A DNA stretch of 64,000 nt from contig OZ037862.1 of the NCBI GenBank assembly GCA_964035575.1, positions 372,001 through 436,000 on the forward strand, given 5' to 3'. This stretch comes from Rhynchopus sp. YZ270_cl-10. Its lineage: Eukaryota > Euglenozoa > Diplonemea > Diplonemida > Diplonemidae. Of the stretch, positions 21,920 to 35,961 are shown one piece after another. Position numbers and translations under genes: made by a program. The notes under the pieces are model-generated. The model ran no database searches. It had not been told where the DNA came from and was given only the letters and a program-made list of their open reading frames with translations. Positions within the stretch are counted from its first letter, which is position 1. The number at the start of each line of letters is the position of its first letter.

Positions 21920-24900
21920 TCATGCAGTGGTCTCGGGGGTGGCGTCGGGGCTGGTGTTCTCAGTCTCGACCTCCTTGGCGGGCTCCTTCTGCACAACCAG
22001 GACAATGACGGCGACAATGACGAGGGCTCCTCCGAGAAGGATGAGTCCCACCCAGAACAGGTCCCAGGCCTCGTCGAAGAGGGGTGCGCACACGAAGGCG
22101 AAACGGGTCATCAGCTTGATCAGGATGTTCAGGGCCGGTCCAGAGGTGTCCTTGAACGGGTCTCCCACGGTGTCTCCGCACACAGCCGCCTTGTGGCAGT
22201 CGGTCTTCTTGCCCTGAACCTCTCCGTCCACCTTGAACTCTCCGGCCTCAATCCACTTCTTCGCGTTGTCCCATGCTCCTCCGGTGTTCGACATCATCAC
22301 TCCGAGCAGGTATCCAGACGCAATGGCTCCGATCAGGAGACCCACAAGGCAGTGGGATCCGAAGATGAATCCCATCACAAGGGGCGAGAAGATCGCGAGC
22401 ACTCCAGGCAGAAGCATTTCCTTCAGGGAAGACTTCACGGAGATCTCAATGCAACGGGCGTAGTCGGGCTTGGAGTTGGGGTCGGTCAGAATCTGGGGGT
22501 TCTCCTTGAACTGGCGACGCACCTCCTGCATCATCTCCTGGGCGGCCTTGTTCACGGAAAGCATGGTCATGGCTCCGAACACGTAGGGGAGGAGGGCTCC
22601 CACAAGGACTCCGATCACAACAACCGGGCGAAGAAGGTCCACGCTCTCAATGTCGGCAACACGTGCGAAGGCGGTCAGGATCGACAGGGCGGAGAGCACG
22701 GCAGATCCGTTTGCGAATCCCTTACCAGTGGCAGCGGTGGTGTTGCCAAGGGCGTCAAGGGCGTCGGTGTAGTCACGCACCCATCCAGGGAGCTCAGACA
22801 TCTCCGCAATTCCTCCGGCGTTGTCGGACACAGGGCCGTAGGCGTCGGTCGACATTGTCACTCCGAGGGTCGAAAGCATACCCACGCAGGAAATGGCAGT
22901 GCCGTAGAATCCTGCAAGGTAGTAGGATCCAAGCACGGCGGCAACAATCAGGAGCAGGGGCACAACGGTCGAGTACATTCCCATTCCGAGTCCCTGTGTG
23001 GTTGTGTGTTGTGGGATTGGACAAGTGCTCTCTCTGGCACTGATAAAATAAAACTACAAAGATATAAATCCGCCACCTGTATCACGTGTGCATCACGTAC
23101 ACACAACATCATCAATGTAACAATCATTCCAACCATGTTGAACAAGAGAAAAGCAGTTGACTTGAAATAGAAAGTTTGTTTGTGAATAAAACAACAACAC
23201 ATACCTGGATGATGACGGGTCCCGGTCCGTACTCGGTGGCCCGGCCAATGGACTGGGTGGGCTCGTCAGTGTGGCTGGTGAAGTACTCAGTCACCATTCC
23301 GATCAGGATACCGACGGCAAGTCCGAGCACGATGCATCCGAACAGACGTGCACCGGGGTTCTGCTGGTCAAACGGCACGCTCACACCGTCAATGTCGTCA
23401 AGGTCACCCAGCCACTCACGCTCGGTCTCGAACAGGAAGATGCACAGGAACAGGCAGAGCACGGTGATGAGCACTCCTGCAACCATCACGTTCACACGCA
23501 TGGCTCCGAGGAGGTCGTCCAGGGAAGGCACGTTTCCGGCAGAGGTGTTGACGCGGATGAAGGCAGTGCAGATGATCGAGATGAACAGACCGATCATCAC
23601 AATGTAGAAGGGAAGGGCAACTCCCTTGGATCCGAACTCAGGTGCTCCAAGCACGGCGGCGGCAACAATCGATCCCACGAAGGACTCGAACAGATCGGCA
23701 CCCATTCCGGCGACGTCACCCACGTTGTCACCAACGCAGTCGGCAATGGTCGCAGGGTTCTTCGGGGAGTCCTCACCAAGGTCCTTGTCGACCTTTCCGC
23801 ACAGGTCAGCTCCGACGTCGGCAGCCTTCGTGTAGATACCTCCTCCCACACGTGCGAACAGGGCAACGGCAGACGATCCGAATCCGAATCCTCCAAGCGC
23901 GTTCACGTTTCCGAAGATCAGGTAGGAGAGGGTCAGTCCGAACACTCCCGCGCTCACAACACCGATACCCATGCATGCTCCGGTGCGGAAGGCAACCTGC
24001 AGACCCTTGGCGATTCCGGTGTCCTTGTCGGAGTAGCATGCGGCGGCGGTACGGCAGTTACCCTCAGTCGCAATGTGCATGCCGTAGTATCCACATCCAG
24101 CGGACAGGGCAGCTCCGAACAGGAAGGACACAGACGAGGCAGGCACCCAGCCGTTCTCCTGTCCGTCAATGGCGATGAAGAGGAAGAGCCAGAGCAGGAA
24201 CACGAAGGGTGCAAGCCAGGTGTACTCCATGTGGAGGAAGTCCATGGCGGCAGTGTGGATGGTCTCAGCGGTCTCGGACATCTGGGTGGTTCCACGGGGC
24301 TGGGCCATCACAGAGCTGGAGTAGAAGGCAACGGCGGCGAATCCAACGAAGGACACAGCCATGGCTCCCCACACGGCGGTGAAGGGCACGTTGAAGGTGC
24401 AGTCCAGGTCGTACAGAGACGCGTTGGCCATCAGGGTCGCGAGGTCGGTCGCAGACCAGAGGCGGTTGACGGTGCTGGTCTCGTACGCAATGCAGGCGGC
24501 ACGGCGCTGGTAGGTTCCCACGGCAACGCTGTTCAGGGTGGTGGGTCCAGACTCAAGGAACTGGCGGGTCAGCATGGTCCAGTGACGCGAGTTCAGTGCC
24601 ACACGGGTGGGGTTGAACTCGTCCGCCCTCTCGAAGTCGTCCGTGTACTCAGCCAGGAAGCAGAACACAACGCACACAATCGCGAAGAGCAGGAACATCG
24701 CGGCCAGGATCGTCGGGGTGGACGAGACGGATCCGGGCACGTGGTCCCAGGCCTCCATGCCGGACTCGTCCTCGGTCTCCTTCTCGACCTCAGCGGGAAC
24801 GTCGGCAACCTTGGCCTCCTCGACCTTGGGGGTCTCGGTGGGCGGCACCTCCACCTGTGAGTGTGAATGTGAAAGGGTAAAGGTGGGGAACTGCGGGAAA

Positions 24901-25243
24901 AGAAACTCCACACTACTGCGGATTACGGATACGTGAAAGTATACCACTACTGTATTAGTGTTCACGCATAGAATCCCTGCGCCACGTGGCACAGATATCT
25001 ACACGTCTGCTGTTTCCGCCTTATCGCCGGGACACAAACCTTTGTCTCTTGGTGTTGGAGTGCTCCATAGTTCCCCCCCGAAGCAATACTTGCTGGAAGT
25101 GCGCTATAATGCTAGCACAGACACAGGAAAAGGTTTGTGTGTAGAAAATAAAAAGCTTTGCAAAAGAGCACATCATTCGGTGCACATTAAGCTATGAGTG
25201 GAAGGGAAGGTCATACCGGCTGTGGAGCGTCCTCAGGCGTCAT
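21920..25243 (-). CDS. K+-dependent membrane pyrophosphatase, copy B1
   Basis: Exons 25,217-25,243 (MTPEDAPQP), 23,205-24,854 and 21,920-22,993; 916 aa. Introns are 362 and 211 bp, phase 0. The exon-2 tail ([10 protein letters not shown]...[18 protein letters not shown]) is acidic. B copies differ from A in the luminal domain ([19 protein letters not shown]) and in a shorter loop ([17 protein letters not shown]). The C-terminus ends [29 protein letters not shown], after an additional helix ([19 protein letters not shown]). GNTTAATG and DLFESF are kept. The shared B-type 3' flank follows the stop. Function as for the other copies: PPi-energised cation pump, K+-activated, Na+ transport predicted. 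Confidence 0.96.
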
Positions 25244-26120
25244 TTTTAGTTTTGTTGATAAGTGTGATAATAGTCTGTTGGCGGTGTGGTTATGTTTAGT
25301 ACAACGTGCCGCTCCGCCACCTAATAGCAGCATGCAACGAATATGATGACATCTTCAATACAGTCAGCATCTCTGAGTCTCTTTTCCTACAACAAATAGT
25401 GCCCTTCCAATGGTGCAGAGCACTATTAGAAGAGCGGAAGGCCCACCAAAAGCTAAACTCTCATCAGCTCGCACCGTTAACCGCAATAGGTCTCCTAGGC
25501 TAAAAGCCTCTGGCCGACAGAACAATGTAGGTACCCAAGAAATTCAAATATCTTAAAGCGCATCTTCACTGATGTGCTTCAGCAACTTTTGCGGAATTTG
25601 ACGACTCTTTTTTTGGACATATTTGGAGTCCTGTCAACACAATAGAATTGCGTTTCCGATGCCTATATAGATAATAGACATGGAATGTGTTCGCAGACAT
25701 CAAAGAAGAAGAGCCAATAAGAAGACTAAAAGAATTTTACATTTTTTTTCTCTCCGGGGGATCCCGGTGTTTGGTGGCTGGGGTTGGGGGGGGGATATGA
25801 ACCGTGCATGTATTTTTTTTTTTTTTTTGTTCTCGACATTTTTGTAGGCACAAAGTAATGAAGCATAGCCACAAAGAAAAAATTGGGGTTTGTGTTGGTA
25901 TCGCATTCACATAACGTTTTAAAGAAAATACAAAATTGATACAACACTAAAAAAAAAAGGGGAACTGAAGCTCAGTACTTCACGGTATGATTGAGTTACC
26001 GACTTTTTTTCTTTTTTTTTTTTTGTTCTTTTTTTTGCCTTGAAGTTTCGCTTCGTTCTATTTTTGATGATTTTGATGGTGTTTGCTTCCTTATTGCGAT
26101 TTTTTTTTTTTTTTACCGTT

Positions 26121-26153
<33 letters not shown>

Positions 26154-27081
26154 CCTTTCTCGGTTCTCTCTCGCTCTGCATCTCGTACAACGCTCGATCT
26201 CTCCCTCTTCTCACACTATCATCACTCTAACGCAAGCTCCATATCCACGGAACTCACTTACGTACAGTATACCAAATACAGGGAAATCGCTCGTACAGAG
26301 ATCAGAGCGTTGCAATAAAAAAACACAAACAAAAAATAAAATAAACAATGAGTACGGAGGTACGGGCTGGGGATGGGATCTTTGTTTCAAGCCACCGTTG
26401 TAGCACAAAAATTAAAAAAAAATAAATCTGTCAACCGGGAAGACCGCACGATTTTTCTGATTAACAGATTTTTGGCATTGCTTCTAACACACCTAGAGTA
26501 AAGCACCCTACGGAGCAATGCTCTAGGGGGTGTCGAGACAAATAGGTAGTGCTACATCAGCTTGCTTCAAATTGGCAGTGCGCCTAATTCTCTTCTGAAA
26601 CAAAAACGTCTACTTCGTGGTAATAGTCACAGCAACGCCTACTGAATCACCGATATTACTGCAGAACAACAAATCGATGTGTAGGCCTCACCACAACACA
26701 CACCACATAACAAAAGGGAAAATGCAGGGTGTCCGGAGGGGGGAGAGGAATGGGGGGATTCAAACACGTAGGGGTTGGGGCACCTAAGAGTAGGTAAAAT
26801 AAGAGCGTTTTGGAGGGCTCCCCAACAGGGGTGCGGTCTGGGCAACCGAGTCAACCTGCTGCAATGTGACAAGTGCACTGCAACGTGGCGACACGGAGGA
26901 ACACAAAATAACATAGACAAAAAAAAGCGTGAAAAATACAACATAAAAAAGTAAAATAAACAGCAGTAACACATGGTGTGCTGGGATGCCACAGCTTTCT
27001 TAAGCATAGGCATCACGTCAGCACGGGGAACAGGTGTGCTGCAGTGTCACATCCCTCACACTGCAGCAACGCCACTCACAC
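25244..27081. other. Spacer between copies B1 and B2
   Basis: No gene. It contains a 30-nt T run near 26,124-26,153, a hairpin with AATAGTGC/GCACTATT arms at about 25,396-25,432, a second around 26,490-26,540 (CCTAGAG/CTCTAGG), and from about 26,968 the conserved B-type 3' flank. Confidence 0.6.
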
Positions 27082-30000
27082 TCATGCGGTGGCGTCAGGG
27101 GTGTTCTCGGTCTCGACCTCCTTGGCGGGCTCCTTCTGCACAACCAGGACAATGACGGCGACAATGACGAGGGCTCCTCCGAGAAGGATGAGTCCCACCC
27201 AGAACAGGTCCCAGGCCTCGTCGAAGAGGGGTGCGCACACGAAGGCGAAACGGGTCATCAGCTTGATCAGGATGTTCAGGGCCGGTCCAGAGGTGTCCTT
27301 GAACGGGTCTCCCACGGTGTCTCCGCACACAGCCGCCTTGTGGCAGTCGGTCTTCTTGCCCTGAACCTCTCCGTCCACCTTGAACTCTCCAGCCTCAATC
27401 CACTTCTTCGCGTTGTCCCATGCTCCTCCGGTGTTCGACATCATCACTCCGAGCAGGTATCCAGACGCAATGGCTCCGATCAGGAGACCCACAAGGCAGT
27501 GGGATCCGAAGATGAATCCCATCACAAGGGGCGAGAAGATCGCGAGCACTCCAGGCAGAAGCATTTCCTTCAGGGAAGACTTCACGGAGATCTCAATGCA
27601 ACGGGCGTAGTCGGGCTTGGAGTTGGGGTCGGTCAGGATCTGGGGGTTCTCCTTGAACTGGCGACGCACCTCCTGCATCATCTCCTGGGCGGCCTTGTTC
27701 ACGGAAAGCATGGTCATGGCTCCGAACACGTAGGGGAGGAGGGCTCCCACAAGGACTCCGATCACAACAACCGGGCGAAGAAGGTCCACGCTCTCAATGT
27801 CGGCAACACGTGCGAAGGCGGTCAGGATCGACAGGGCGGAGAGCACGGCAGATCCGTTTGCGAATCCCTTACCAGTGGCAGCGGTGGTGTTGCCAAGGGC
27901 GTCAAGGGCGTCGGTGTAGTCACGCACCCATCCAGGGAGCTCAGACATCTCCGCAATTCCTCCGGCGTTGTCGGACACAGGGCCGTAGGCGTCGGTCGAC
28001 ATTGTCACTCCGAGGGTCGAAAGCATACCCACGCAGGAAATGGCAGTGCCGTAGAATCCTGCAAGGTAGTAGGATCCAAGCACGGCGGCAACAATCAGGA
28101 GCAGGGGCACAACGGTCGAGTACATTCCCATTCCGAGTCCCTGTGTGGTTGTGTGTTGTGGGATTGGACAAGTGCTCTCTCTGGCACTGATAAAATAAAA
28201 CTACAAAGATATAAATCCGCCACCTGTATCACGTGTGCATCACGTACACACAACATCATCAATGTAACAATCATTCCAACCATGTTGAACAAGAGAAAAG
28301 CAGTTGACTTGAAATAGAAAGTTTGTTTGTGAATAAAACAACAACACATACCTGGATGATGACGGGTCCCGGTCCGTACTCGGTGGCCCGGCCAATGGAC
28401 TGGGTGGGCTCGTCAGTGTGGCTGGTGAAGTACTCAGTCACCATTCCGATCAGGATACCGACGGCAAGTCCGAGCACGATGCATCCGAACAGACGTGCAC
28501 CGGGGTTCTGCTGGTCAAACGGCACGCTCACACCGTCAATGTCGTCAAGGTCACCCAGCCACTCACGCTCGGTCTCGAACAGGAAGATGCACAGGAACAG
28601 GCAGAGCACGGTGATGAGCACTCCTGCAACCATCACGTTCACACGCATGGCTCCGAGGAGGTCGTCCAGGGAAGGCACGTTTCCGGCAGAGGTGTTGACG
28701 CGGATGAAGGCAGTGCAGATGATCGAGATGAACAGACCGATCATCACAATGTAGAAGGGAAGGGCAACTCCCTTGGATCCGAACTCAGGTGCTCCAAGCA
28801 CGGCGGCGGCAACAATCGATCCCACGAAGGACTCGAACAGATCGGCACCCATTCCGGCGACGTCACCCACGTTGTCACCAACGCAGTCGGCAATGGTCGC
28901 AGGGTTCTTCGGGGAGTCCTCACCAAGGTCCTTGTCGACCTTTCCGCACAGGTCAGCTCCAACGTCGGCAGCCTTCGTGTAGATACCTCCTCCCACACGT
29001 GCGAACAGGGCAACGGCAGACGATCCGAATCCGAATCCTCCAAGCGCGTTCACGTTTCCGAAGATCAGGTAGGAGAGGGTCAGTCCGAACACTCCCGCGC
29101 TCACAACACCGATACCCATGCATGCTCCGGTGCGGAAGGCAACCTGCAGACCCTTGGCGATTCCGGTGTCCTTGTCGGAGTAGCATGCGGCGGCGGTACG
29201 GCAGTTACCCTCAGTCGCAATGTGCATGCCGTAGTATCCACATCCAGCGGACAGGGCAGCTCCGAACAGGAAGGACACAGACGAGGCAGGCACCCAGCCG
29301 TTCTCCTGTCCGTCAATGGCGATGAAGAGGAAGAGCCAGAGCAGGAACACGAAGGGTGCAAGCCAGGTGTACTCCATGTGGAGGAAGTCCATGGCGGCAG
29401 TGTGGATCGTCTCAGCGGTCTCGGACATCTGGGTGGTTCCACGGGGCTGGGCCATCACAGAGCTGGAGTAGAAGGCAACGGCGGCGAACCCAACGAAGGA
29501 CACAGCCATGGCTCCCCACACGGCGGTGAAGGGCACGTTGAAGGTGCAGTCCAGGTCGTACAGAGACGCGTTGGCCATCAGGGTCGCGAGGTCGGTCGCA
29601 GACCAGAGGCGGTTGACGGTGCTGGTCTCGTACGCAATGCAGGCGGCACGGCGCTGGTAGGTTCCCACGGCAACGCTGTTCAGGGTGGTGGGTCCAGACT
29701 CAAGGAACTGGCGGGTCAGCATGGTCCAGTGACGCGAGTTCAGTGCCACACGGGTGGGGTTGAACTCGTCCGCCCTCTCGAAGTCATCCGTGTACTCAGC
29801 CAGGAAGCAGAACACAACGCACACAATCGCGAAGAGCAGGAACATCGCGGCCAGGATCGTCGGGGTGGCCGAGACGGATCCGGGCACGTGGTCCCAGGCC
29901 TCCATGTCGGCCTCGTCCTTCTCCTCAGCGGCGACCTCGCCGGCGGTGGCAACGTCGTCGACCTTCTTGTCCTCGGCCATCACTCCCTCCTCCTCAACCT

Positions 30001-30395
30001 TGGGGGTCTGCTCCTGTGGGGAAAAAGCGTGACAAAGAGTTGCAAGAACACAATAATATATGAAACGCGCATGTCTTCTGTCCAGAGGCTTTCCAGAGCC
30101 CAGAAGGCCTGTTGCGGTTTGTTACACCAGAGAAGCTGGTCTGACTAGATTCGTCAGTAATAGATGATAAATGCGTGCAAAAACCTTTCCAAGTTAATGC
30201 CCCAGCAACAAGGACGCTTCGGGAACTGCGATGCTCCAGGTGCTCAGGGCAAGTAATGTAAGGCTTGACTTAATTTCATGAAACCAAAACAAAACTAAAA
30301 AGTTTGAGAGCTCGACTTAAAGTCTGTGTTAAACAAAGCGGAGCAAGAGAACATACCACGTGAGCTCCCTCAACATCAACTTCTCCAGCGGTCAT
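27082..30395 (-). CDS. K+-dependent membrane pyrophosphatase, copy B2
   Basis: Exons 30,357-30,395 ([13 protein letters not shown]), 28,352-30,013 and 27,082-28,140; 919 aa. Introns 343 and 211 bp, phase 0. The body is nearly identical to B1, with the same intron 2. The N-terminal tail is its own: [20 protein letters not shown] followed by [20 protein letters not shown]. The C-terminal tail is five residues shorter than in the other B copies (ENTPDATA). All catalytic, K+-site and helix-6 Glu residues are present. Confidence 0.96.
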
Positions 30396-31189
30396 GATTC
30401 TAGTTTTACCCAAAGGGTTAGTATATATCCTGGATGGGGGTGAGTGTCTGGGAAGGCAAATAACGTACCCTAAGGAGGGCTTGGACAGACCCTTACTACC
30501 ACTGCTAATGGTGGACTGACATAGCGGGCCCCACAACGTTCCTACGTTGAGTAAGTCCTTCAGCACAGTGACAGAGCATACATAGAAACTTCTCTATACG
30601 GCAGAATCCGCGGTTCACATCTTGCGAAGACATGCGAAGAGGTAAAAGAGAGGTGAAAAAAAAAAAAACGTCAATTACAACAAGTTTCTGTTGCTTTTCA
30701 CCAAACGTCACGTTCTTTGTCGGTTGTTCGGAGGCAAAATAATGATAAAAATAAATATACGCCCTACACTGGGCGATGCACAACAACCGCTGAGATTGCT
30801 ACAGAGTACGCCAAAAGCCGAAGCTCCTAGAGACACGGTGCAGCGGGTTTGGGCTCCCCTTCGAAGGAGAGGAGAGGGGGTTGTTGGGCAGCAATACACT
30901 CGGCTTCAAGTGAAGCATGCTAGTGATCACACGAACGCAAAATGAGGTCAAGAGCGCGGTATCCTCGAAGGATACACAAACACCCATCGCCCACCACAAA
31001 ATAACAAACAAAAATAAAACAAAAATAAATTGAAAAAATAACAAAAAGAAAATACAAAAGAAAATAAACAGCAGTAACACATGGTGTGCTGGGATGCCAC
31101 GGCTTTCTTAAGCACAGGCATCACGTCAGCACGGGGAACAGGTGTGCTGCAGTGTCGCATCCCTCACACTGCAACAACGCCACTCACAC
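30396..31189. other. Spacer between copies B2 and B3
   Basis: No gene. Includes a GGGCTCCCCTTCGAAGGAGA-type palindrome near 30,850-30,880, related to one at 38,768, and the conserved B-type 3' flank from about 31,078. Confidence 0.6.
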
Positions 31190-34100
31190 TCATGCAGTGG
31201 TCTCGGGGGTGGCGTCGGGGCTGGTGTTCTCAGTCTCGACCTCCTTGGCGGGCTCCTTCTGCACAACCAGGACAATGACGGCGACAATGACGAGGGCTCC
31301 TCCGAGAAGGATGAGTCCCACCCAGAACAGGTCCCAGGCCTCGTCGAAGAGGGGTGCGCACACGAAGGCGAAACGGGTCATCAGCTTGATCAGGATGTTC
31401 AGGGCCGGTCCAGAGGTGTCCTTGAACGGGTCTCCCACGGTGTCTCCGCACACAGCCGCCTTGTGGCAGTCGGTCTTCTTGCCCTGAACCTCTCCGTCCA
31501 CCTTGAACTCTCCAGCCTCAATCCACTTCTTCGCGTTGTCCCATGCTCCTCCGGTGTTCGACATCATCACTCCGAGCAGGTATCCAGACGCAATGGCTCC
31601 GATCAGGAGACCCACAAGGCAGTGGGATCCGAAGATGAATCCCATCACAAGGGGCGAGAAGATCGCGAGCACTCCAGGCAGAAGCATTTCCTTCAGGGAA
31701 GACTTCACGGAGATCTCAATGCAACGGGCGTAGTCGGGCTTGGAGTTGGGGTCGGTCAGGATCTGGGGGTTCTCCTTGAACTGGCGACGCACCTCCTGCA
31801 TCATCTCCTGGGCGGCCTTGTTCACGGAAAGCATGGTCATGGCTCCGAACACGTAGGGGAGGAGGGCTCCCACAAGGACTCCGATCACAACAACCGGGCG
31901 AAGAAGGTCCACGCTCTCAATGTCGGCAACACGTGCGAAGGCGGTCAGGATCGACAGGGCGGAGAGCACGGCAGATCCGTTTGCGAATCCCTTACCAGTG
32001 GCAGCGGTGGTGTTGCCAAGGGCGTCAAGGGCGTCGGTGTAGTCACGCACCCATCCAGGGAGCTCAGACATCTCCGCAATTCCTCCGGCGTTGTCGGACA
32101 CAGGGCCGTAGGCGTCGGTCGACATCGTCACTCCGAGGGTCGAAAGCATACCCACGCAGGAAATGGCAGTGCCGTAGAATCCTGCAAGGTAGTAGGATCC
32201 GAGCACGGCGGCAACAATCAGGAGCAGGGGCACAACGGTCGAGTACATTCCCATTCCGAGTCCCTGTGTGGTTGTGTGTTGTGGGATTGGACAAGTGCTC
32301 TCTCTGGCACTGATAAAATAAAACTACAAAGATATAAATCCGCCACCTGTATCACGTGTGCATCACGTACACACAACATCATCAATGTAACAATCATTCC
32401 AACCATGTTGAACAAGAGAAAAGCAGTTGACTTGAAATAGAAAGTTTGTTTGTGAATAAAACAACAACACATACCTGGATGATGACGGGTCCCGGTCCGT
32501 ACTCGGTGGCCCGGCCAATGGACTGGGTGGGCTCGTCAGTGTGGCTGGTGAAGTACTCAGTCACCATTCCGATCAGGATACCGACGGCAAGTCCGAGCAC
32601 GATGCATCCGAACAGACGTGCACCGGGGTTCTGCTGGTCAAACGGCACGCTCACACCGTCAATGTCGTCAAGGTCACCCAGCCACTCACGCTCGGTCTCG
32701 AACAGGAAGATGCACAGGAACAGGCAGAGCACGGTGATGAGCACTCCTGCAACCATCACGTTCACACGCATGGCTCCGAGAAGGTCGTCCAGGGAAGGCA
32801 CGTTTCCGGCGGAGGTGTTGACGCGGATGAAGGCAGTGCAGATGATCGAGATGAACAGACCGATCATCACAATGTAGAAGGGAAGGGCAACTCCCTTGGA
32901 TCCGAACTCAGGTGCTCCAAGCACGGCGGCGGCAACAATCGATCCCACGAAGGACTCGAACAGATCGGCACCCATTCCGGCGACGTCACCCACGTTGTCA
33001 CCAACGCAGTCGGCAATGGTCGCAGGGTTCTTCGGGGAGTCCTCACCAAGGTCCTTGTCGACCTTTCCGCACAGGTCAGCTCCAACGTCGGCAGCCTTCG
33101 TGTAGATACCTCCTCCCACACGTGCGAACAGGGCAACGGCAGACGATCCGAATCCGAATCCTCCAAGCGCGTTCACGTTTCCGAAGATCAGGTAGGAGAG
33201 GGTCAGTCCGAACACTCCCGCGCTCACAACACCGATACCCATGCACGCTCCGGTGCGGAAGGCAACCTGCAGACCCTTGGCGATTCCGGTGTCCTTGTCG
33301 GAGTAGCATGCGGCGGCGGTACGGCAGTTACCCTCAGTCGCAATGTGCATGCCGTAGTATCCACATCCAGCGGACAGGGCAGCTCCGAACAGGAAGGACA
33401 CAGACGAGGCAGGCACCCAGCCGTTCTCCTGTCCGTCAATGGCGATGAAGAGGAAGAGCCAGAGCAGGAACACGAAGGGTGCAAGCCAGGTGTACTCCAT
33501 GTGGAGGAAGTCCATGGCGGCAGTGTGGATCGTCTCAGCGGTCTCGGACATCTGGGTGGTTCCACGGGGCTGGGCCATCACAGAGCTGGAGTAGAAGGCA
33601 ACGGCGGCGAACCCAACGAAGGACACAGCCATGGCTCCCCACACGGCGGTGAAGGGCACGTTGAAGGTGCAGTCCAGGTCGTACAGAGACGCGTTGGCCA
33701 TCAGGGTCGCGAGGTCGGTCGCAGACCAGAGGCGGTTGACGGTGCTGGTCTCGTACGCAATGCAGGCGGCACGGCGCTGGTAGGTTCCCACGGCGACGCT
33801 GTTCAGGGTGGTGGGTCCAGACTCAAGGAACTGGCGGGTCAGCATGGTCCAGTGACGCGAGTTCAGTGCCACACGGGTGGGGTTGAACTCGTCCGCCCTC
33901 TCGAAGTCATCCGTGTACTCAGCCAGGAAGCAGAACACAACGCACACAATCGCGAAGAGCAGGAACATCGCGGCCAGGATCGTCGGGGTGGCCGAGACGG
34001 ATCCGGGCACGTGGTCCCAGGCCTCCATGCCGGACTCGTCCTCGGCCTCCTTCTCGACCTCAGCGGGAACGTCGGCAGCCTTGGCCTCCTCGACCTCGGG

Positions 34101-34551
34101 GACCGGCTGTGGTGTGGTGGAGTGATAAGGTGAGGGACATATGATGCAGTGGGCGTTGTGAACATTCATGTGCTAATAAGACAAAGCAACTGAAAGGTGA
34201 AGCTATGAGAATGAAGATATACCACGACCCGAGGGACGTTGAAAACGCAAATGCCGGCAGTCCGGATAAAATGCACGAGCACCTTCCGCCAACAACAGAA
34301 ACTGTAAAAAGCAGCACAGGAGTGTGAACGGGGGCGGTATACCACCTCTCATCCGCTGGCGTCCCACCCTGCGCTGAAAAGAGTTGTGCCCTGAGAGGTA
34401 CTCAGACAGCACACTCCATTCCCCCGTAAGTGTGGCGAGGTATAGCTTAACCCCCTGGTCTGAGCCTCTCGTGATTAGTCACCTTAAAAAAACAAAAAGG
34501 ACAACGTGTACATACCGGGGTCTCCACCGCAATCACCTTCTCGTCAGTCAT
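31190..34551 (-). CDS. K+-dependent membrane pyrophosphatase, copy B3
   Basis: Exons 34,516-34,551 ([12 protein letters not shown]), 32,475-34,106 and 31,190-32,263; 913 aa. Introns 409 and 211 bp, phase 0. The exon-2 tail is short ([20 protein letters not shown]...), close to B1. Intron 1 contains an HP1 hairpin at 34,456. A GTATAT site at about 34,220 could mark an extra small exon inside intron 1, but I see no matching acceptor. The body is as in B1, with a handful of silent differences. A CAGGATATC box lies 10-18 bp upstream of the ATG. Confidence 0.95.
34456..34485 (-). repeat. HP1 hairpin copy in intron 1 of copy B3
   Basis: GAGCCTCTCGTGATTAGTCACC is recognisable in parts: the loop CCTCTCGTG and right arm TTAGTCACCTT are kept, the left arm is reduced to GGTCTGAG. 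Confidence 0.55.
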
Positions 34552-35961
34552 TTTATGTTAGATATCCTGCAGTGTTGATGAATTGGGCTGGGATCAGGAG
34601 CAAACTGTGGCATTCTGAATAATAGTTGCAACAAATGTAGGGGAGAGCATTGTTCTTTTCTTTTTTTTTTTTACTTCTTCTTTGATCAGAACCCCCCTTT
34701 GTGCGAACTACACAAAGAGAGGGCATTTGCATTTGTTGTGCACACATCTTGGCACCCAAAACCTGTGTCCTGCTTAGAGCAAAACCGGGAGGCGACAGGG
34801 GCAGTGCCTATCACGTTACAGTGCAATAGTCACCATGTGGCTTCGGGGGTGGGGAGAGGGGAAGGGAAAAAGGAAAAGAAAAGAGACAGCCACGTTCACC
34901 CCAATCACGGAGAGATACTTACGTGTTGTTTGTTTCACTCCCTTCAATCTAGGGTTTTGCTGCACAATCGCATTTGACGCTTTGTTTGTTTATTCTTCGT
35001 TTTCCACCACAAAAGGAAGATAGGAAGACAGAGGCCAAAGGTGTGCGAACGAAAGCCACAAGAAAAAAGGCTGAGAGTGAAGGAGTACCACAAAGTACTG
35101 CGGCTGCCTGTGTTGCTAAAAGGAAAGGATGACAAAAAAAAAAATCAAAATCAAAAAGTGGTGTGAAGAGTCACTTCGTTTTTGCTGCAAAGGTGTGGGA
35201 ACCCCACCAAAAGCCTACAAAAAGCAAAAAGAGACAGAGCTGTTTCTTCCGTGGAAGTCACTGGGTGTGGCCACCCCAAAAGGGAACGGCACCAGCAGCA
35301 CACCAACAGAAGGTCTACAGGCTACACCTTTTCTTCTTCCTTTTGCAGCTCTCTCCGTTCGGACGGACGGAACGCTCACTCAGACGTGTGCGGGTGCGTC
35401 CTCCGAATGCAGAGCCTTGCAGCTCCAATGTGACCACCAAACAAGAAAACCAAAACAGCAGAAAAAGGCAGATTGCCTTGTATGCTGATTCGTGTGGCTT
35501 CCTTCTTCCAAAAAGAAGAGAAGGGGAAAAAAAGAGGAAGTGGGTTTTTTTGCTGTTGGGATATAATGTCGCACACAGGAAGGAAAAAAGGGTACGAGGG
35601 CTGCAGAGGGACGGAATGCGCCTACAACAGCTCCTCGTACCACTTGTGTGTTGACAAGGTATGAGCAAGCACAGCTGATGAAATAGGAAATAGGGAAAAT
35701 AGAAAAACTATGTGATCAAAACCCTCGGCATCGGGGGGTGTGATTTTGAATGATTCAAATGAACAAAGAAACAGCCAAAGATGAATGTCACCTTTCTCTT
35801 TCTCTTGGTATCAGTTCGAAACATTCCGCACATCACACATCCGAGTCACGAAGGAAAATGGGCAAAAGATAAAACCCAAAAAGAAAGGGCGGCTAAACCC
35901 CCAAATGAATGTGTATGAATATGGATATGGATACGGATACAGATACGGATACGGATATGGA
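34552..35961. other. Spacer between copy B3 and the transglutaminase gene
   Basis: No gene accepted. The + strand frames at 35,129-35,654 are lysine-rich or compositionally odd and show no domain. A GGATAC/GGATAT hexamer repeat sits next to the transglutaminase stop, and a truncated HP1 (AAGATGAATGTCACCTT) lies at 35,778-35,794. Confidence 0.6.
35919..35958. repeat. GGATAC/GGATAT hexamer repeat
   Basis: Six or seven tandem variants of GGATAY just downstream of the transglutaminase stop codon. Confidence 0.8.

Noticed and set aside
35129-35654. + strand frames downstream of the transglutaminase gene
   Set aside because: Low-complexity lysine-rich starts, no domain, overlapping frames of similar length; not distinguishable from chance.
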